Shown here piece by piece: positions 43,851 through 54,042 of a stretch of DNA of 64,000 bases. The DNA lies in contig NZ_QRNF01000011.1 in the NCBI RefSeq assembly GCF_003474435.1, positions 29,203 through 93,202 on the forward strand, read 5' to 3'. The stretch comes from Ruminococcus sp. AF46-10NS (GTDB taxonomy: Bacteria > Bacillota > Clostridia > Lachnospirales > Lachnospiraceae). The position numbers were made by a program, and so were the translations under genes. Position 1 is the stretch's first letter, and each line of letters opens with the position of its first letter. The notes beneath the pieces are model-generated. The model did not search any database. It was not told where the DNA came from and worked only from the letters and a program-made list of their open reading frames with translations.

Positions 43851-44152
43851 ACATTAACTATATTTCATTTTCAGGCAAATTTCAATGTTAAATATTGATT
43901 TTGCCTTTTTGTTGTACCTAAAATTCAATAAGACATCCTATCTTGTTCACATCCTACGCTTTTTTATCACATCCAAATCTTTTTATTAATATTTTTCATC
44001 AAAGCAATGTTGCCAAATAGCTTAAGTTAATGACATTGGGAGTGAACAGTAACCGAAACATTGTACAACCTTTACAAATTCGTCCATTATCATTGCTATT
44101 TTTTAGTAAAAAGAGTATACTTTAAAGCACTAAACACCAGGAGTATAAAATT
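43851..44152. other. Gap between IS605 right end and third hybrid kinase
   Basis: About 300 AT-rich bases with no gene. Near 44039 the motif AGTGAACAGTAAC matches part of the repeat family at 24.9-25.0 kb. A plausible -10 (TATACT, 44116-44121) precedes the kinase gene. Confidence 0.4.
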
Positions 44153-46890
44153 ATGAACACACACTCATCCGGATATTACAGCATAGACAAAGACTATAAT
44201 ATCCTAAGCTATAACGACACTGCCAAACAACTGTACCCCAATCTCCAGCCGGGAGTGAAATGCTATAAGGCACTTATGGGGCTTGATTCCCCATGCCCGC
44301 CCTGCCCTGTAGCACTGGGGATACAGGGGCCAAAGACCTACCTGGATCCGATCCGTCATATTTATGAGACAGTTGATGCAGTAGAGACTGTACAGCCCGA
44401 CGGTAGCAGAGGACATGCACTTGTATTCAGCACAGTAGCCGAAGGAGAAAGCCTGTCAAAGTCTATTCCCACAGGTGAGAACTCTCTCCGTCTGCTGGGT
44501 GCCATCAACCTGCTTGCTTCTGACTACATGTCTGTTTATGGCGTAAACCGGGAAACCGGGAAAATCTCCGTATATCGTTCCAGATTTACTGATGCTTTTG
44601 CGGATATTAAAGATAATGCAGACTATAAGCTGTCATTTAATTTTCTCATCCAGAAGTATATTCATCCGGATGAGCGTTCCTATGTGTCCAGACACCTGAA
44701 TTATGAAACCCTGCTGGAAAGACTTTCTCAGGAAGCCTCTTTCAAATTCCATTTCAGGATTGTCACAGATACTGTCCATTACTATTATCTGCTCATTGCC
44801 AGAAACGGAAACGCCGATGACTATCGGGATTTCGTAATTGCAGTGGCCTGTGAAGACAATGATGTGACAGCACGCAAAATCTATGAAAATCAGCTCCACT
44901 CTCTTCTGGCATCCATTACCCATGCTGCCGGCTACTTTCATCTCGACCTTACAGATGATAAGATTCTGAAGATCGGAGGCAATTCTGCCCTGGCCTATAA
45001 GATAGATGCTGACGCTTCCATTGACCATTTTATTGCAGAGACTGCTGTTTTTATACCGGTATTAAAGGACAGAAACGATTTCATCAACGCATTTTGCCGC
45101 AGTTCCCTGATGAAAAGCTACGAGGACGGTCAGGTAGAGGTCACCAGAGTTTCCCGCTGTCTCTACGATGACAATATAACCAGGCTTTCCAAATATGTGA
45201 CAAGACTGCTGCTCAATCCTTCCAATAACCATCTGGAAGCAATCCTCTACGGTGAGGATGTCACCAGAACACAGGAAGCCTATGAGACACAGGTAAGTAT
45301 TGTCCAGACACTGAGTAGCAACTACCTGAACGTATACCTGATCAATCCCAGAGAAAAAACTCTCTCTGTGATCAAGCAGGAAGACCGCGATGTCTCTGCT
45401 CCGGACAAAAAACACAACAATACATACCCCTATGATCTTTTCCTCTCAGACTATATCCGGCAGCGTGTATATCCGGATGACCGTACAATGCTGGAAGAAT
45501 CACTGGAACTGGATAATGTAATGAGTGTTTTGTCCGGTCAGTCCGAATACAAGGGGAATTACCGGATAAATGACAGGGATGGTATCCATTACTATCAGTT
45601 CCGCTTTATCAAAAACGAAGACTCCGGTATCATTGTTCTGGGATTTTTGAATGTGGACGATGTGGTGGAATCAGAAATCAGACACCAGAAGCTTCTAAAA
45701 GAAGCTCTTGATACTGCCGAACGTGCCAATGCAGAGAAATCCAATTTTCTTTCCCGTATGTCCCACGATATGCGTACGCCGTTGAATGGGATCATTGGTC
45801 TGCTGGAAATTGATAAAAAGCACGAAAATGATATCGGATTCCTGAAAAGTAATCGTGAAAAAGCATTCATTTCAGCCAGTCATCTGCTCTCTCTTATCAA
45901 TGATGTACTGGATATGTCCAAGATCGAGGAGGGCGGACTTGTACTCAACCATGAACCTTTTGATCTGATCAGATATGAAAAAGAGACACAGATGCTGATT
46001 GATATGCAGGCACAGAAAAACGGCATTGATTTCACCGTTCATATCGCACCGGAGATATACGAACATCCCTTTGTATACGGCAGCCTCTGCACCTCCGTCG
46101 TGCCATGATGAATATTTACAGTAACTGTATCAAATACAACAGAGAAAATGGGGCAATCCATACGGAGATCCATGCTCTCCCTTCGCATGATCATAAGCTG
46201 GTCTGCAGATGGACGATCTCTGATACGGGAATCGGCATCAACAAAGAATATCTGGAGAAGATCTTTGAACCCTTTACTCAGGAGAATATGGATGCCCGAA
46301 GTGTATATCATGGCACCGGACTGGGTATGAGCATTGCCAAAGCGCTATTTGAACAGATGGGTGGTACCATTGAGATTTCCAGTACTCCGGGTATCGGAAG
46401 TACTTTTGTGATCACTTTGCCATTTGAAGAGGCAGAAGAAACGGATATCTCTTCTGAGCCAGAATCTGAGCGAAACTCCATTCAGGGCATAAAGATCCTG
46501 CTGGCAGAGGATAATGAAATAAACAGAGAAGTGGCACAGGTACTCCTTGAAGAGGAAGGTGCTGTGGTAACTGCAGTATCCAATGGCAGGGAAGCTGTAA
46601 AACTTTTCTCCCGTCACCCCGAGGGGACATTTGATGTGATACTTATGGATATTATGATGCCTCTGATGGACGGATACGAGGCCACACGCCAGATCCGGAA
46701 GCTTGACAGGACGGATGCTTCTTCCATTCCCATCATCGCACTGACCGCTAATGCTTTTGCAGAGGATGTACGCCATGCACTGGACTGTGGTATGAACGCA
46801 CATCTGGCCAAACCACTGGATGTAAAAAAAATGATCCATACGATTGCCTGTTACTGTTCAAGGGTATGCATAAGTCATTGTAAAAAGTGA
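44153..46890 (+). CDS. Hybrid histidine kinase, cytoplasmic PAS type (frameshifted near 46084)
   Basis: About 912 residues in total, in two frames. It has no signal peptide or clear transmembrane helix. The N-terminal PAS-like domain contains CYKALMGLDSPCPPCPVA, a cysteine pattern seen in PAS domains of gut Clostridia that may bind metal. HisKA has the phospho-histidine in RMSHDMRTPLNGI. The first frame ends at 46108; restoring one C near 46084 gives YGSPLHLRRAMMNIYSNCIKYN and joins the ATPase domain (GTGLGMSIA) and receiver (LMDIMMPLMDG), ending at 46890. A separate regulon from the preceding pair is possible. A strong terminator follows. Confidence 0.85.
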
Positions 46891-46927
46891 CGAATTTTTA
46901 TTTTTTTATATTGTGGATAATCATGTT

Positions 46928-46969
46928 CAGCAGAAAAAACTGTGTTTATAGTTTTTCTGCTGTTCCTTT
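46928..46969 (+). terminator. Intrinsic terminator after the hybrid kinase
   Basis: CAGCAGAAAAAACT pairs with AGTTTTTCTGCTG around an 8-base loop, followed by TTCCTTTT. Confidence 0.75.
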
Positions 46970-46997
46970 TGACAGAGTGTCCAGGATATTTGGATAA

Positions 46998-47044
46998 AGA
47001 AAACCGATGGCTTTAACTGTTTCCCAGTTTACACCATCGGTTTT
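46998..47044. other. Hairpin in the 46.97-47.14 kb gap
   Basis: GAAAACCGATGG pairs with CCATCGGTTTTC over about 23 bases. The short minus-strand open frame across this area shows no family I recognise. The motif TTGAACAGTAACG at 47064 resembles the dispersed repeat near 25 kb. Otherwise nothing is seen. Confidence 0.4.
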
Positions 47045-47144
47045 CTTAAGTCCAGTTAGCCCTTGAACAGTAACGATTGCGCGGATGAGAAGGAAGCTGC
47101 GGCAGATTTTATGAAGCTGTGCAGTAAGTAAACAATAATGATAA

Positions 47145-47180
47145 AGGGTGAGAAGTTCAAAAAAGCTTCTCACCCTTTTG
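47145..47180. terminator. Terminator of the aldo-keto reductase gene
   Basis: AAAGGGTGAGAAG (47145-47157) and CTTCTCACCCTTT (47168-47180) form a perfect 13-bp stem with a 10-base A-rich loop. It lies just past the stop of the minus-strand gene at 47187. Confidence 0.8.
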
Positions 47181-47186
47181 GATTAT

Positions 47187-48332
47187 TTAGCAGCCGAATA
47201 ATTCGGCTGTTTTTTTCATGCGCTCTGCGATCGGAACGCCGAAGGGGCAGCGGGATTCGCAGGCCTGACATCCGATACATTCAGAAGCTTTATGTTTCAG
47301 AAGCTCGTAATGAGACTGGATGGTTGCAGGCACGGAAGGCTGCATGGTAGCCAGATCATAGAATTTATTGATCATTGCGATATCCAGGTCAGATACGCAG
47401 GGCTTGCAGTGTCCACAGTAGGTACATTCTCCGCGGTAGGAATGCAGTGGTGCATTGGCAAGTATGGATGCATAGTCCTTTTCCTCTTCGGAAGCATTCT
47501 CATAAGCAGTGGCAGCATCGATCTGTTCCTTTGTGTCATATCCGCACATAATGGAACAGACAGCAGGACGTGTCAGCGCATAGTGGATACACTGGATCGG
47601 TGTCAGAGTTACTCCAAACGGAGAGCGTTTTTCATCAAAAAGCCGGCCTCCGGCAAAGCCCTTCATAACGGTGATTCCCACATCATTCTGTTCGCAGACA
47701 TTATATAAATGTGCACGGTCCGGATCAATTCCCTTGAGCTGGGAGTCAAATTCCTCTGCAAACATGGTATCGATATTTTCACTGGCAGGAAGCATGTCAA
47801 AAGCAGGATTGATGCTGAAAAGAATCATCTCCACATATCCGGATTCGGCTGCTTTGACTGCTACTTTCGGATTATGGGAGCTCATGCCGATGTGACGGAT
47901 CACACCTTTGTCCTTTAATTCCATGATATAGTCCAGATAATCGGAATGCTGGATCTGTTCCCATTCCTCTTCAGAATCAACATAGTGGATCATTCCAAGA
48001 TCAATATAATCCGTCTGCAGACGTTTTAACAGATCCTCAAATGCAGGGCGGACATATTTCATATCTCTGGTACGAAAATACTGTTCATCCTTCCAGGTGG
48101 AACCAATATGTCCCTGGATAAACCACTGACTGCGGTTATCCTTGATTCCTTTTCCAATGATATCTCTGGATTTCGGGTCCGCCATCCAGCAGTCCAGAAT
48201 GTTGATTCCTTTTGAGGAGGCATAGTGGATCAGTTCAATGCTTTCCTCCTCCGGATGCCGCTCCAGCCATTCGCCGCCGAAGCCGATCTCGCTTACCTGG
48301 AGATCTGTTTTTCCTAATCTGCGGGTTTTCAT
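47187..48332 (-). CDS. Aldo/keto reductase with C-terminal 4Fe-4S ferredoxin domain
   Basis: A 381-residue protein. The start at 48332 (MKTRRLGKTDLQVSEIGFGG) has AAGGAGG upstream, better than the in-frame ATG at 48356. The AKR barrel covers residues 1-260. The usual catalytic tyrosine region reads NILDCWMADPKSR, not a canonical DTA..YG motif, so the active site is atypical. The C-terminus has CTYCGHCKPC and CIGCQACESRCPFGV, giving two Fe-S sites. Such proteins are common in anaerobic Clostridia and are thought to couple carbonyl or alkene reduction to ferredoxin; the substrate is unknown. Confidence 0.88.
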   Translation of the reverse strand: MKTRRLGKTDLQVSEIGFGGEWLERHPEEESIELIHYASSKGINILDCWMADPKSRDIIGKGIKDNRSQWFIQGHIGSTWKDEQYFRTRDMKYVRPAFEDLLKRLQTDYIDLGMIHYVDSEEEWEQIQHSDYLDYIMELKDKGVIRHIGMSSHNPKVAVKAAESGYVEMILFSINPAFDMLPASENIDTMFAEEFDSQLKGIDPDRAHLYNVCEQNDVGITVMKGFAGGRLFDEKRSPFGVTLTPIQCIHYALTRPAVCSIMCGYDTKEQIDAATAYENASEEEKDYASILANAPLHSYRGECTYCGHCKPCVSDLDIAMINKFYDLATMQPSVPATIQSHYELLKHKASECIGCQACESRCPFGVPIAERMKKTAELFGC

Positions 48333-48527
48333 TATCGAATTCCTCCTTATGTACAAGAATATTTTTATTGTACCATAAAAGTAAGAATTCAGAAAGTATT
48401 GTAAGAGTTGACTTAATATGCTTTTGAGGCATAAATGAGCTATGATGATAAGGTATTTGATATAGACAGCAATCGCGATCTATAATATAGATACACAAAA
48501 CATAAAGACAGAGAAAGGAAAGCAGAA

Positions 48528-49104
48528 ATGGAGCAGAAAACATTACTTTTTACAGATCAGAAAATAAAAGAGATGATCATTCCACTTTTTCTGGAACAGC
48601 TGCTGCTGTTTTCAGTTGGCTTTTCTGTTGTGATAATGCTGTTTGTATTGGTGGGAAACCGGTGGATGCTGCAGCTTCTGTTTGGAAAGGTAGAGGCTCC
48701 TGTAATGGATGCCTGTGTGACTTATCTTCGAATCTCTGCCTATTCTTATCCGGCTCTGGCGATATACAATGCCGGTGCAGCTGTGTATCGAAGCCTTGGA
48801 AAGACAAATGTGACCATTGGTAATCTGGCTGGTACTGATCCACAATGTTTTCAATGCGACAGCATATCCTTTTTCGGGTGCCTTAAGTAACGGACTGCGC
48901 TCAGTAGGGGATGTGAAGTTTACCATGTATGTTTCAATCATCTCCACGATCGTAGTGCGGCTCTTTTTATCCTGGCTTCTCGGCATCGTATTTGACATGG
49001 GAGTGATTGGTATTGCACTTGCATGGTAAGTGACTGGATCGTCAGAGCCGTGATCTTCCTGTGGAGACAGAAATCCGGAAAGTGGAAAAATTTCCAGGTG
49101 ATCT
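48528..49104 (+). pseudogene. MATE family exporter with internal deletions
   Basis: Three separated pieces of a MATE exporter lie end to end. The N-terminus MEQKTLLFTDQKIKEMIIPLFLEQLL jumps at about 48600 straight to LFSVGFSVVIMLFVLVGNRWMLQLLFGKVEAPVMDACVTYLRI, skipping the first two to three helices. A second jump near 48818 leads, in another frame, to WLVLIHNVFNATAYPFSGALSNGLRSVGDVKFTMYVSIIST. A one-base shift near 49028 precedes the normal C-terminus. The result is non-functional if real. Both jumps remove whole blocks, unlike the one-base shifts elsewhere. Confidence 0.8.
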
Positions 49105-49229
49105 GAGGCAGGAAAAGAATAATATGTGTGGAAGATATGAGGCATATATTACCGTAAGGATTGTATTTAGTTGGATAAATCAGGTATAATAACAAAATAT
49201 AAATGAAAAAATAAGGGGAACAAAAAAAT

Positions 49230-50375
49230 GAGTTTGTTATTAGGAATCATATATCTTTCATTTATCAGCTTGGACTTCCGGACGCGCTTCTTGGAGCGGC
49301 ATGGCCGGATATGTATCCGGAATTCCAGGTTCCGGTATCTTACGCGGGAATGATATCCATGATCATTGCGTTTGGAACGATCATTTCCAGTCTGCAGAGT
49401 GACCGTCTTACGAAGAAATTCGGGACAGGCAAAGTAACTGCAGTAAGTGTAGGAATCACAGCTTTTGCACTGTGGGGATTTTCAATCAGCCACAGTTTCT
49501 GGATGCTGTGTTTATGGGCGATACCGTATGGACTTGGCGCAGGAAGTGTAGATGCCTCTCTGAACAACTATGTGGCTTTACATTATGCAAGTAAGCATAT
49601 GAGCTGGCTGCATTGCATGTGGGGCGTTGGCGTGACACTGGGACCGTACATTATGGGAGCAGTGCTTACCGGAGGTGCGACCTGGAACAGTGGATACCGG
49701 ATCATATCTCTGCTGCAGATCGTACTCACAGCTGTTCTTGTATTCAGCCTTCCAAAATGGAAGAAACAGAGTGGATCAGAAGAGGAACAGGCAAAAAGCA
49801 AGTCTCTTTCACTTCGTGAGATCATTGCCATTCCAGGGGCAAAGGCAATCATGATTTGTTTTTTCTGCTATTGTGCAGTGGAGCAGACAACAATGCTCTG
49901 GGCGAGCAGCTATCTGAACCTGGCAAAAGGTGTGGATGCAGAAACAGCCGCTTCTTTTGCGGGAATGTTCTGCATTGGTATTACGATCGGACGTGGTATC
50001 AATGGTTTTATTGCCATGAAGCTTAAAGATGCACAGATGATCCGGATGGGACAGGCAATTATTTTTGCGGGAATCCTGATCATGCTGCTTCCTTTTGGAA
50101 AAACCGCTTCTCTGATTGGATTTTCCCTGATCGGATTTGGCTGTGCGCCGGTATATCCATGTATCATTCATTCCACACCGGAACATTTTGGAGCGGAACG
50201 TTCCCAGGCAATCATTGGGGTGCAGATGGCAAGTGCTTACATAGGAACCTGTCTGATGCCGCCACTGTTTGGTCTGATCGCAAATCACATATCTATCCGG
50301 TTATTGCCGGTATATCTGCTGATCCTGCTTGTGTTAATGACATATATGCATGAATTATTGAACAGGAGGAAATAA
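49230..50375 (+). CDS. Major facilitator transporter (frameshifted near 49272)
   Basis: About 382 residues with 12 helices once one G is restored near 49272, joining MSLLLGIIYLSFISLG to LPDALLGAAWPDMYPEFQ. The sequence as given has an open frame only from 49311. The LPDALLGAAWP and SDRLTKKFGTGKV segments resemble FucP-like or sugar-facilitator MFS proteins. Substrate unknown. AAGGGG precedes the ATG. Its stop is 4 bases before degV, so the two are probably cotranscribed. Confidence 0.8.
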   Translation, partial: EFVIRNHISFIYQLGLPDALLGAAWPDMYPEFQVPVSYAGMISMIIAFGTIISSLQSDRLTKKFGTGKVTAVSVGITAFALWGFSISHSFWMLCLWAIPYGLGAGSVDASLNNYVALHYASKHMSWLHCMWGVGVTLGPYIMGAVLTGGATWNSGYRIISLLQIVLTAVLVFSLPKWKKQSGSEEEQAKSKSLSLREIIAIPGAKAIMICFFCYCAVEQTTMLWASSYLNLAKGVDAETAASFAGMFCIGITIGRGINGFIAMKLKDAQMIRMGQAIIFAGILIMLLPFGKTASLIGFSLIGFGCAPVYPCIIHSTPEHFGAERSQAIIGVQMASAYIGTCLMPPLFGLIANHISIRLLPVYLLILLVLMTYMHELLNRRK

Positions 50376-50379
50376 TTTT

Positions 50380-51228
50380 ATGGTAAAAATAATCTCAGAC
50401 AGTACCTGTGATCTTTCACCGGATCTTTTACAAAAGTATGATATTGATATTCTGCCGCTTCACATTCTGCTTGGAGAAAAGGAATACAGGGACGGCAGGG
50501 ATATCACTCCGGATGAGATCTTTGCGTGGTCCGATGCGAATAAGACAACTCCGAAGACTTCTGCACCGTCGCTTATGGATGCGGTGGAGATGTTGAAGCC
50601 TTATGTCAGTGAACAGAGAGAGGTTATCTGCTTTTCCATTTCCTCTGGTATGTCCACATCCGGGAATGTTATGCGGCTGGCAGCAGAAGAGCTGGAGGCC
50701 TCCGATCTTGTGACAGTGATCGATTCGGCAAATCTTTCTACAGGAATCGGTCTTCTCGTTATTGAAGCAGCGATCATGGCGCAGGAAGGAAAAACTGCCG
50801 GAGAGATCACAGCAGTAATCGAAGAGCTGAAGCCAAAAGTACGCGCAAGTTTTGTGGTGGATACGCTGGTATATCTTTATCGTGGCGGGCGCTGCAATGC
50901 TGTTTCTGCCATGGCGGGAAGTGTTCTGAAGCTGCATCCCAAGATCGTTGTGGAAAATGGTGCAATGGATGCTTCCAAGAAATATCGTGGAAAACTTTCA
51001 AAGGTGATTACAGCGTATGTGAAAGATTTGGAAGAAGAACTGAAGGCTGCCCGTCCTGACCGCGTCTTTATTACACATTCCGGCTGTGACAGAGAAGTTG
51101 TGGAAGCAGTACGCACATATCTTGAAAATCTTGAAGTTTTTAAAGAAGTCCTTGAAACACGTGCAGGCGGAGTTATTTCCTGCCATTGCGGACCTGGTAC
51201 TCTGGGCGTGCTGTTTATTTCGCAATAG
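50380..51228 (+). CDS. DegV family fatty-acid-binding protein
   Basis: A 282-residue DegV protein. Conserved features: VKIISDSTCDLSPDLL at the N-terminus, KTSAPS near residue 60 (lipid-contacting), SISSGMSTSGN, and RGGRCNAVSAMAGSVLKLHPKI followed by KYRGKLSK. Members bind fatty acids; FakB homologues present acyl chains to the kinase FakA. Whether this one acts with FakA is unknown because no fakA is near. AGGAGG lies in the tail of the upstream MFS gene. Confidence 0.92.
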   Translation: MVKIISDSTCDLSPDLLQKYDIDILPLHILLGEKEYRDGRDITPDEIFAWSDANKTTPKTSAPSLMDAVEMLKPYVSEQREVICFSISSGMSTSGNVMRLAAEELEASDLVTVIDSANLSTGIGLLVIEAAIMAQEGKTAGEITAVIEELKPKVRASFVVDTLVYLYRGGRCNAVSAMAGSVLKLHPKIVVENGAMDASKKYRGKLSKVITAYVKDLEEELKAARPDRVFITHSGCDREVVEAVRTYLENLEVFKEVLETRAGGVISCHCGPGTLGVLFISQ

Positions 51229-51264
51229 AGTCAAAGCCTGAAAATAATAAGGAAGGTAGAAGGT

Positions 51265-51765
51265 GTGGTTCATACAAAGAAGATAATCAAGGAAACATTC
51301 TGGGAAATACTGGAAGAAAAGCCGTACAATAAGATCACGGTGCAGGATATTGTAAATCGCTGTCAGGTTAACCGAAATACATTTTATTATCATTTTCAGG
51401 ATATTCCGACATTGATGATAGATTCTATCGAGGATTGGATGGCGGATGTAATTCAAAAATACGGAACACTTGAATCGCCGGCAGATTGTCTCACCTATAT
51501 GGCACAGGAGTGCATGAAAAGAAAAAAAGCCTTTTTACATCTGTTCCGTTCTGTGCAGAAAGATATATTTTTATCCAGATTAAACGAAATGGGCTATGAT
51601 ATCATCCGTACATATGTAGACAGAATCGAGGAATATGAGCAGATTTCAAAAGAAGAAAAGGAAGTACTGATCAAGTCCTATAAATGTATATTTGTGGGAA
51701 GCCTGTTAGACTGGCTGGTTCTGGTGGTAAGCCATCATCATCGTGGAGCGCAGAGCTTCCAGTAA
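51265..51765 (+). CDS. TetR family regulator with aberrant C-terminus
   Basis: A 166-residue protein starting at GTG 51265. The TetR HTH is clear (KKIIKETFWEILEEKPYNKITVQDIVNRCQVNRNTFYYHF). The C-terminal effector domain proceeds normally to GSLLDWL, then changes into VLVVSHHHRGAQSFQ, which is the antisense of the radical-SAM gene tail. TetR proteins of this size normally continue for about 25 more residues, so the gene is truncated at a deletion joint near 51715. AAGGTAG precedes the start. Confidence 0.8.
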   Translation: MVHTKKIIKETFWEILEEKPYNKITVQDIVNRCQVNRNTFYYHFQDIPTLMIDSIEDWMADVIQKYGTLESPADCLTYMAQECMKRKKAFLHLFRSVQKDIFLSRLNEMGYDIIRTYVDRIEEYEQISKEEKEVLIKSYKCIFVGSLLDWLVLVVSHHHRGAQSFQ

Positions 51766-52548
51766 GGCTTTTTCGCGGATATTGGAATCGACGGATCTTT
51801 TTGTAAACACCGGTCCGCTGCTCCGGAGTGGGGAGGAGTTCCGGTGCAGCGTCATTTCCTACCGGCATATAATGAAAATACCATACAAAATATGCTCCCA
51901 GATCGATCATGGAATCATAGAATTCTTCTGAAGTAATGGATTCATAGTTTGCACTGGTATAACAACAGGAAATGCCATAGATCAGTTTTTTCTCACGGAG
52001 AAGAGACATAGCTTTTGTTACTTTCTGATAGACACCATCACCACGGCGTCCATCCGTTGCCTCTTCAAAGCCTTCAAGAGAAATAGCAGGAACAAAATTT
52101 CCTACCCGGAGCATTTCGTCAGCAAAGTCCTCATCAATGAGAGTAGCATTTGTGAAGCATGAAAATACGCAGTCAGAATGCTTTTCGCAGAGACTGATCA
52201 GGTCTTTTTTTCGTACAAGCGGTTCGCCACCGGTATAGATGTACATGTAGACACCGAGCTTTTTTCCTTTGACCAGCCAACCAGTGTAGCATTAATAAAG
52301 AAATTGACAGCAAGAGTTTTGGCAACATTAGGGTCAACATCTGTAAAAATTTTGCGGATATAGGAATAATAAGGATGTTCCGGGTTTTCGATTGCTTCAC
52401 GGATCGTTTTTCGCTGGGAAGGAAATCCACCTTTGGAAAATTTATCGGCCCAGTCCATCAGCTTTGACATGTTCTTATCGGGATCTTTGTAGATGTAGTT
52501 AAAGGTATGCTCGATTCCAAGCTTTTTTAAGGTGTTTGCTGCATTCAT
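51706..52548 (-). pseudogene. Radical SAM protein with the Fe-S loop deleted
   Basis: The start at 52548 (MNAANTLKKLGIEHTFNYIY) has GGAG upstream. Residues run normally to FFINATLVGWSK, then jump at about 52258 in another frame to KKLGVYMYIYTGGEPLVRKKDL. Intact relatives have about 55 residues there, including the CxxxCxxC cluster loop, so the SAM-binding Fe-S site is gone. A second jump near 51785 leads from VYKKIRR to NIREKALLEALRSTMMMAYHQNQP. The 3' end is cut where it meets the TetR gene. The N-terminal part resembles uncharacterised Clostridial radical SAM proteins. Confidence 0.8.
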
Positions 52549-52816
52549 AATGATATTCTCCTTTGTAAAAAATTAGTTATTTTGATAGCTGTTTCTCATT
52601 CAGATAATGATAGTCAGGCAGCTGGGCGGTATGTTTTAGCGCCGGACACCAGAATATAGCCGGTACATGCAATTTTTATCTGCTTCAGAAATATCACCTC
52701 GTTCGTTCAATGAATATGTGGACATATTAAGGCAGAAGTCCAGGATGGACAATGGATAAATGGGACTGGGATATCTGAAAACCAGACATGAAGAGATGAT
52801 TTGTCTATATTTACCA

Positions 52817-52887
52817 GGTTTACAACTAAAGAATGTAAACCATAATTTAAAACTCAGGTTGACAATTCTTTCCGGTTGTGATATAAA
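52817..52887 (+). promoter_or_regulatory. BirA-type biotin operator overlapping the bioY promoter
   Basis: ATGTAAACC (52833-52841), 15 bases, GGTTGACAA (52857-52865) matches the BirA operator form TTGTAAACC-N15-GGTTTACAA. The right half contains the -35 TTGACA (52859-52864), followed after 17 bases by TATAAA (52882-52887), so BirA binding would block RNA polymerase. An extra perfect half-site GGTTTACAA lies at 52817-52825. The rest of the gap from 52549 holds no gene I can support. Confidence 0.85.
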
Positions 52888-52933
52888 AAGAAAGTCATAA
52901 CACATAATCTTTACGGGAAGAGGAGACATTATT

Positions 52934-53518
52934 ATGAATCAGTCTTATGCAGAAAGCTCTGCTTCAGAGCGAAAGTTTACAACCAGAGAGATGGTGCTGG
53001 TTGGTATGTTTGCAGCAGTTCTGGCAGTAATCTCACAGATATCACTGCCAATGCCGACAGGTGTTCCGATCACGATTCAGGTATTCGGTGTGGCACTTGT
53101 AGGAGCAGTGCTTGGTTCCAGACTTGGAACAACGGCAACGGTGGTTTACGTTCTCTTAGGTGCGATCGGTCTTCCGATCTTTGCCAATTTTACCGGCGGA
53201 ATCAGCAGTATTGTAGGCGTTACCGGAGGTTATATCTGGGCATGGCCATTTATGACATGGCTTAGCGGAATCCGTCCGAAAACAGATAATAAGACAAAAA
53301 ATCTGGCAATTTCCATCGGTTTTTCCCTGATCGGTCTTCTGATCGTTGAGACTATCGGTGGTTTACAGTGGCATTTTGTTGGCGGATCTATGAGTATTCC
53401 GGCCATTGCGGTATATTCCTTAACTGCATTCATTCCAAAAGATATCGTGATCACGGTTCTTGCAGTATTACTTGCCATTCCGATCCGAAAAGGAATCAAC
53501 AATGCAGGAAACAGATAA
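52934..53518 (+). CDS. bioY: Biotin transporter BioY (ECF S component)
   Basis: A 194-residue membrane protein with six helices. The BioY hallmark region is LVGMFAAVLAVISQISLPMPTGVPITIQVFGVALVGAVLG, followed by GGYIWAWPFM and WHFVGG. It captures biotin and works with the shared ECF energising module encoded elsewhere. GAGGAG precedes the ATG, and the BirA-type operator upstream indicates repression by biotin. The next gene overlaps its end by 17 bases. Confidence 0.93.
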   Translation: MNQSYAESSASERKFTTREMVLVGMFAAVLAVISQISLPMPTGVPITIQVFGVALVGAVLGSRLGTTATVVYVLLGAIGLPIFANFTGGISSIVGVTGGYIWAWPFMTWLSGIRPKTDNKTKNLAISIGFSLIGLLIVETIGGLQWHFVGGSMSIPAIAVYSLTAFIPKDIVITVLAVLLAIPIRKGINNAGNR

Positions 53519-53836
53519 GAAACAACATATTAAGATTCATGCGTCGGACTTGATAAAGAAGGACGATGTAAGCATTACCACACCAGCCTTGATATAGCCG
53601 CATTACTCTGCGCACAATGCAGAAAATATTACGCCTGCTATTCCTGCCATGATGAAATGGAAGATCATCCCTTTGCGGCAACTGCGCCGGAAGAACAATA
53701 TCCGGTCCTCTGCGGAAGCTGTAAACGAAAACTTACACGCCGGGAATATAAGCAGGGCAGCTGCCCTTACTGCCATGCCGGTTTTAATCCACGGTGCAGT
53801 TTACATGAGAATATTTATTTTTCCTGTGGGGAATAG
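53502..53836 (+). CDS. CHY zinc-finger protein (frameshifted near 53558)
   Basis: Starts at 53502 inside the end of bioY with AAGGA upstream (MQETDKKQHIKIHASDLIK). One base is missing near 53558; restoring a G gives EGRCKHYHTSLDIAALLCAQCRKYYACYSCHDEMEDH, the CHY zinc finger, then CGSCKRKLTRREYKQGSCPYCHAGFNPRCSLH and a normal stop at 53836. About 111 residues with seven or more cysteine/histidine pairs. CHY fingers bind zinc; bacterial members are uncharacterised. Cotranscription with bioY puts it under biotin control. Confidence 0.75.
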
Positions 53837-53860
53837 AAGAAATTACGGAGAAAGAATCAG

Positions 53861-53902
53861 GAGCATACGGAATTTTGAAAAAAAGTTCTGTATGCTCTTT
53901 TT
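53861..53902 (+). terminator. Terminator after the bioY operon
   Basis: GAGCATACGGAA pairs with TTCTGTATGCTC around TTTTGAAAAAAAG, followed by a T run. An almost identical terminator occurs at 61390-61430. Confidence 0.8.
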
Positions 53903-54042
53903 GTTTATCTTAAAAAAGAACGGATTTAGGAAGAGACAGGGTAGATTTTATACAGGCGCAGAGAAAAGAAAAATGATAAAATTCTCAGAAGGAGCGGACC
54001 GGAAAGGACGCCGAATAATAAAAGACAGGAGAGAAGATCAAG

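Noticed and set aside
46946..47173. Minus-strand 75-residue frame as a transposase remnant
   Set aside because: Part of it looks protein-like, but I recognise no family and it overlaps two hairpins; the support is too weak.
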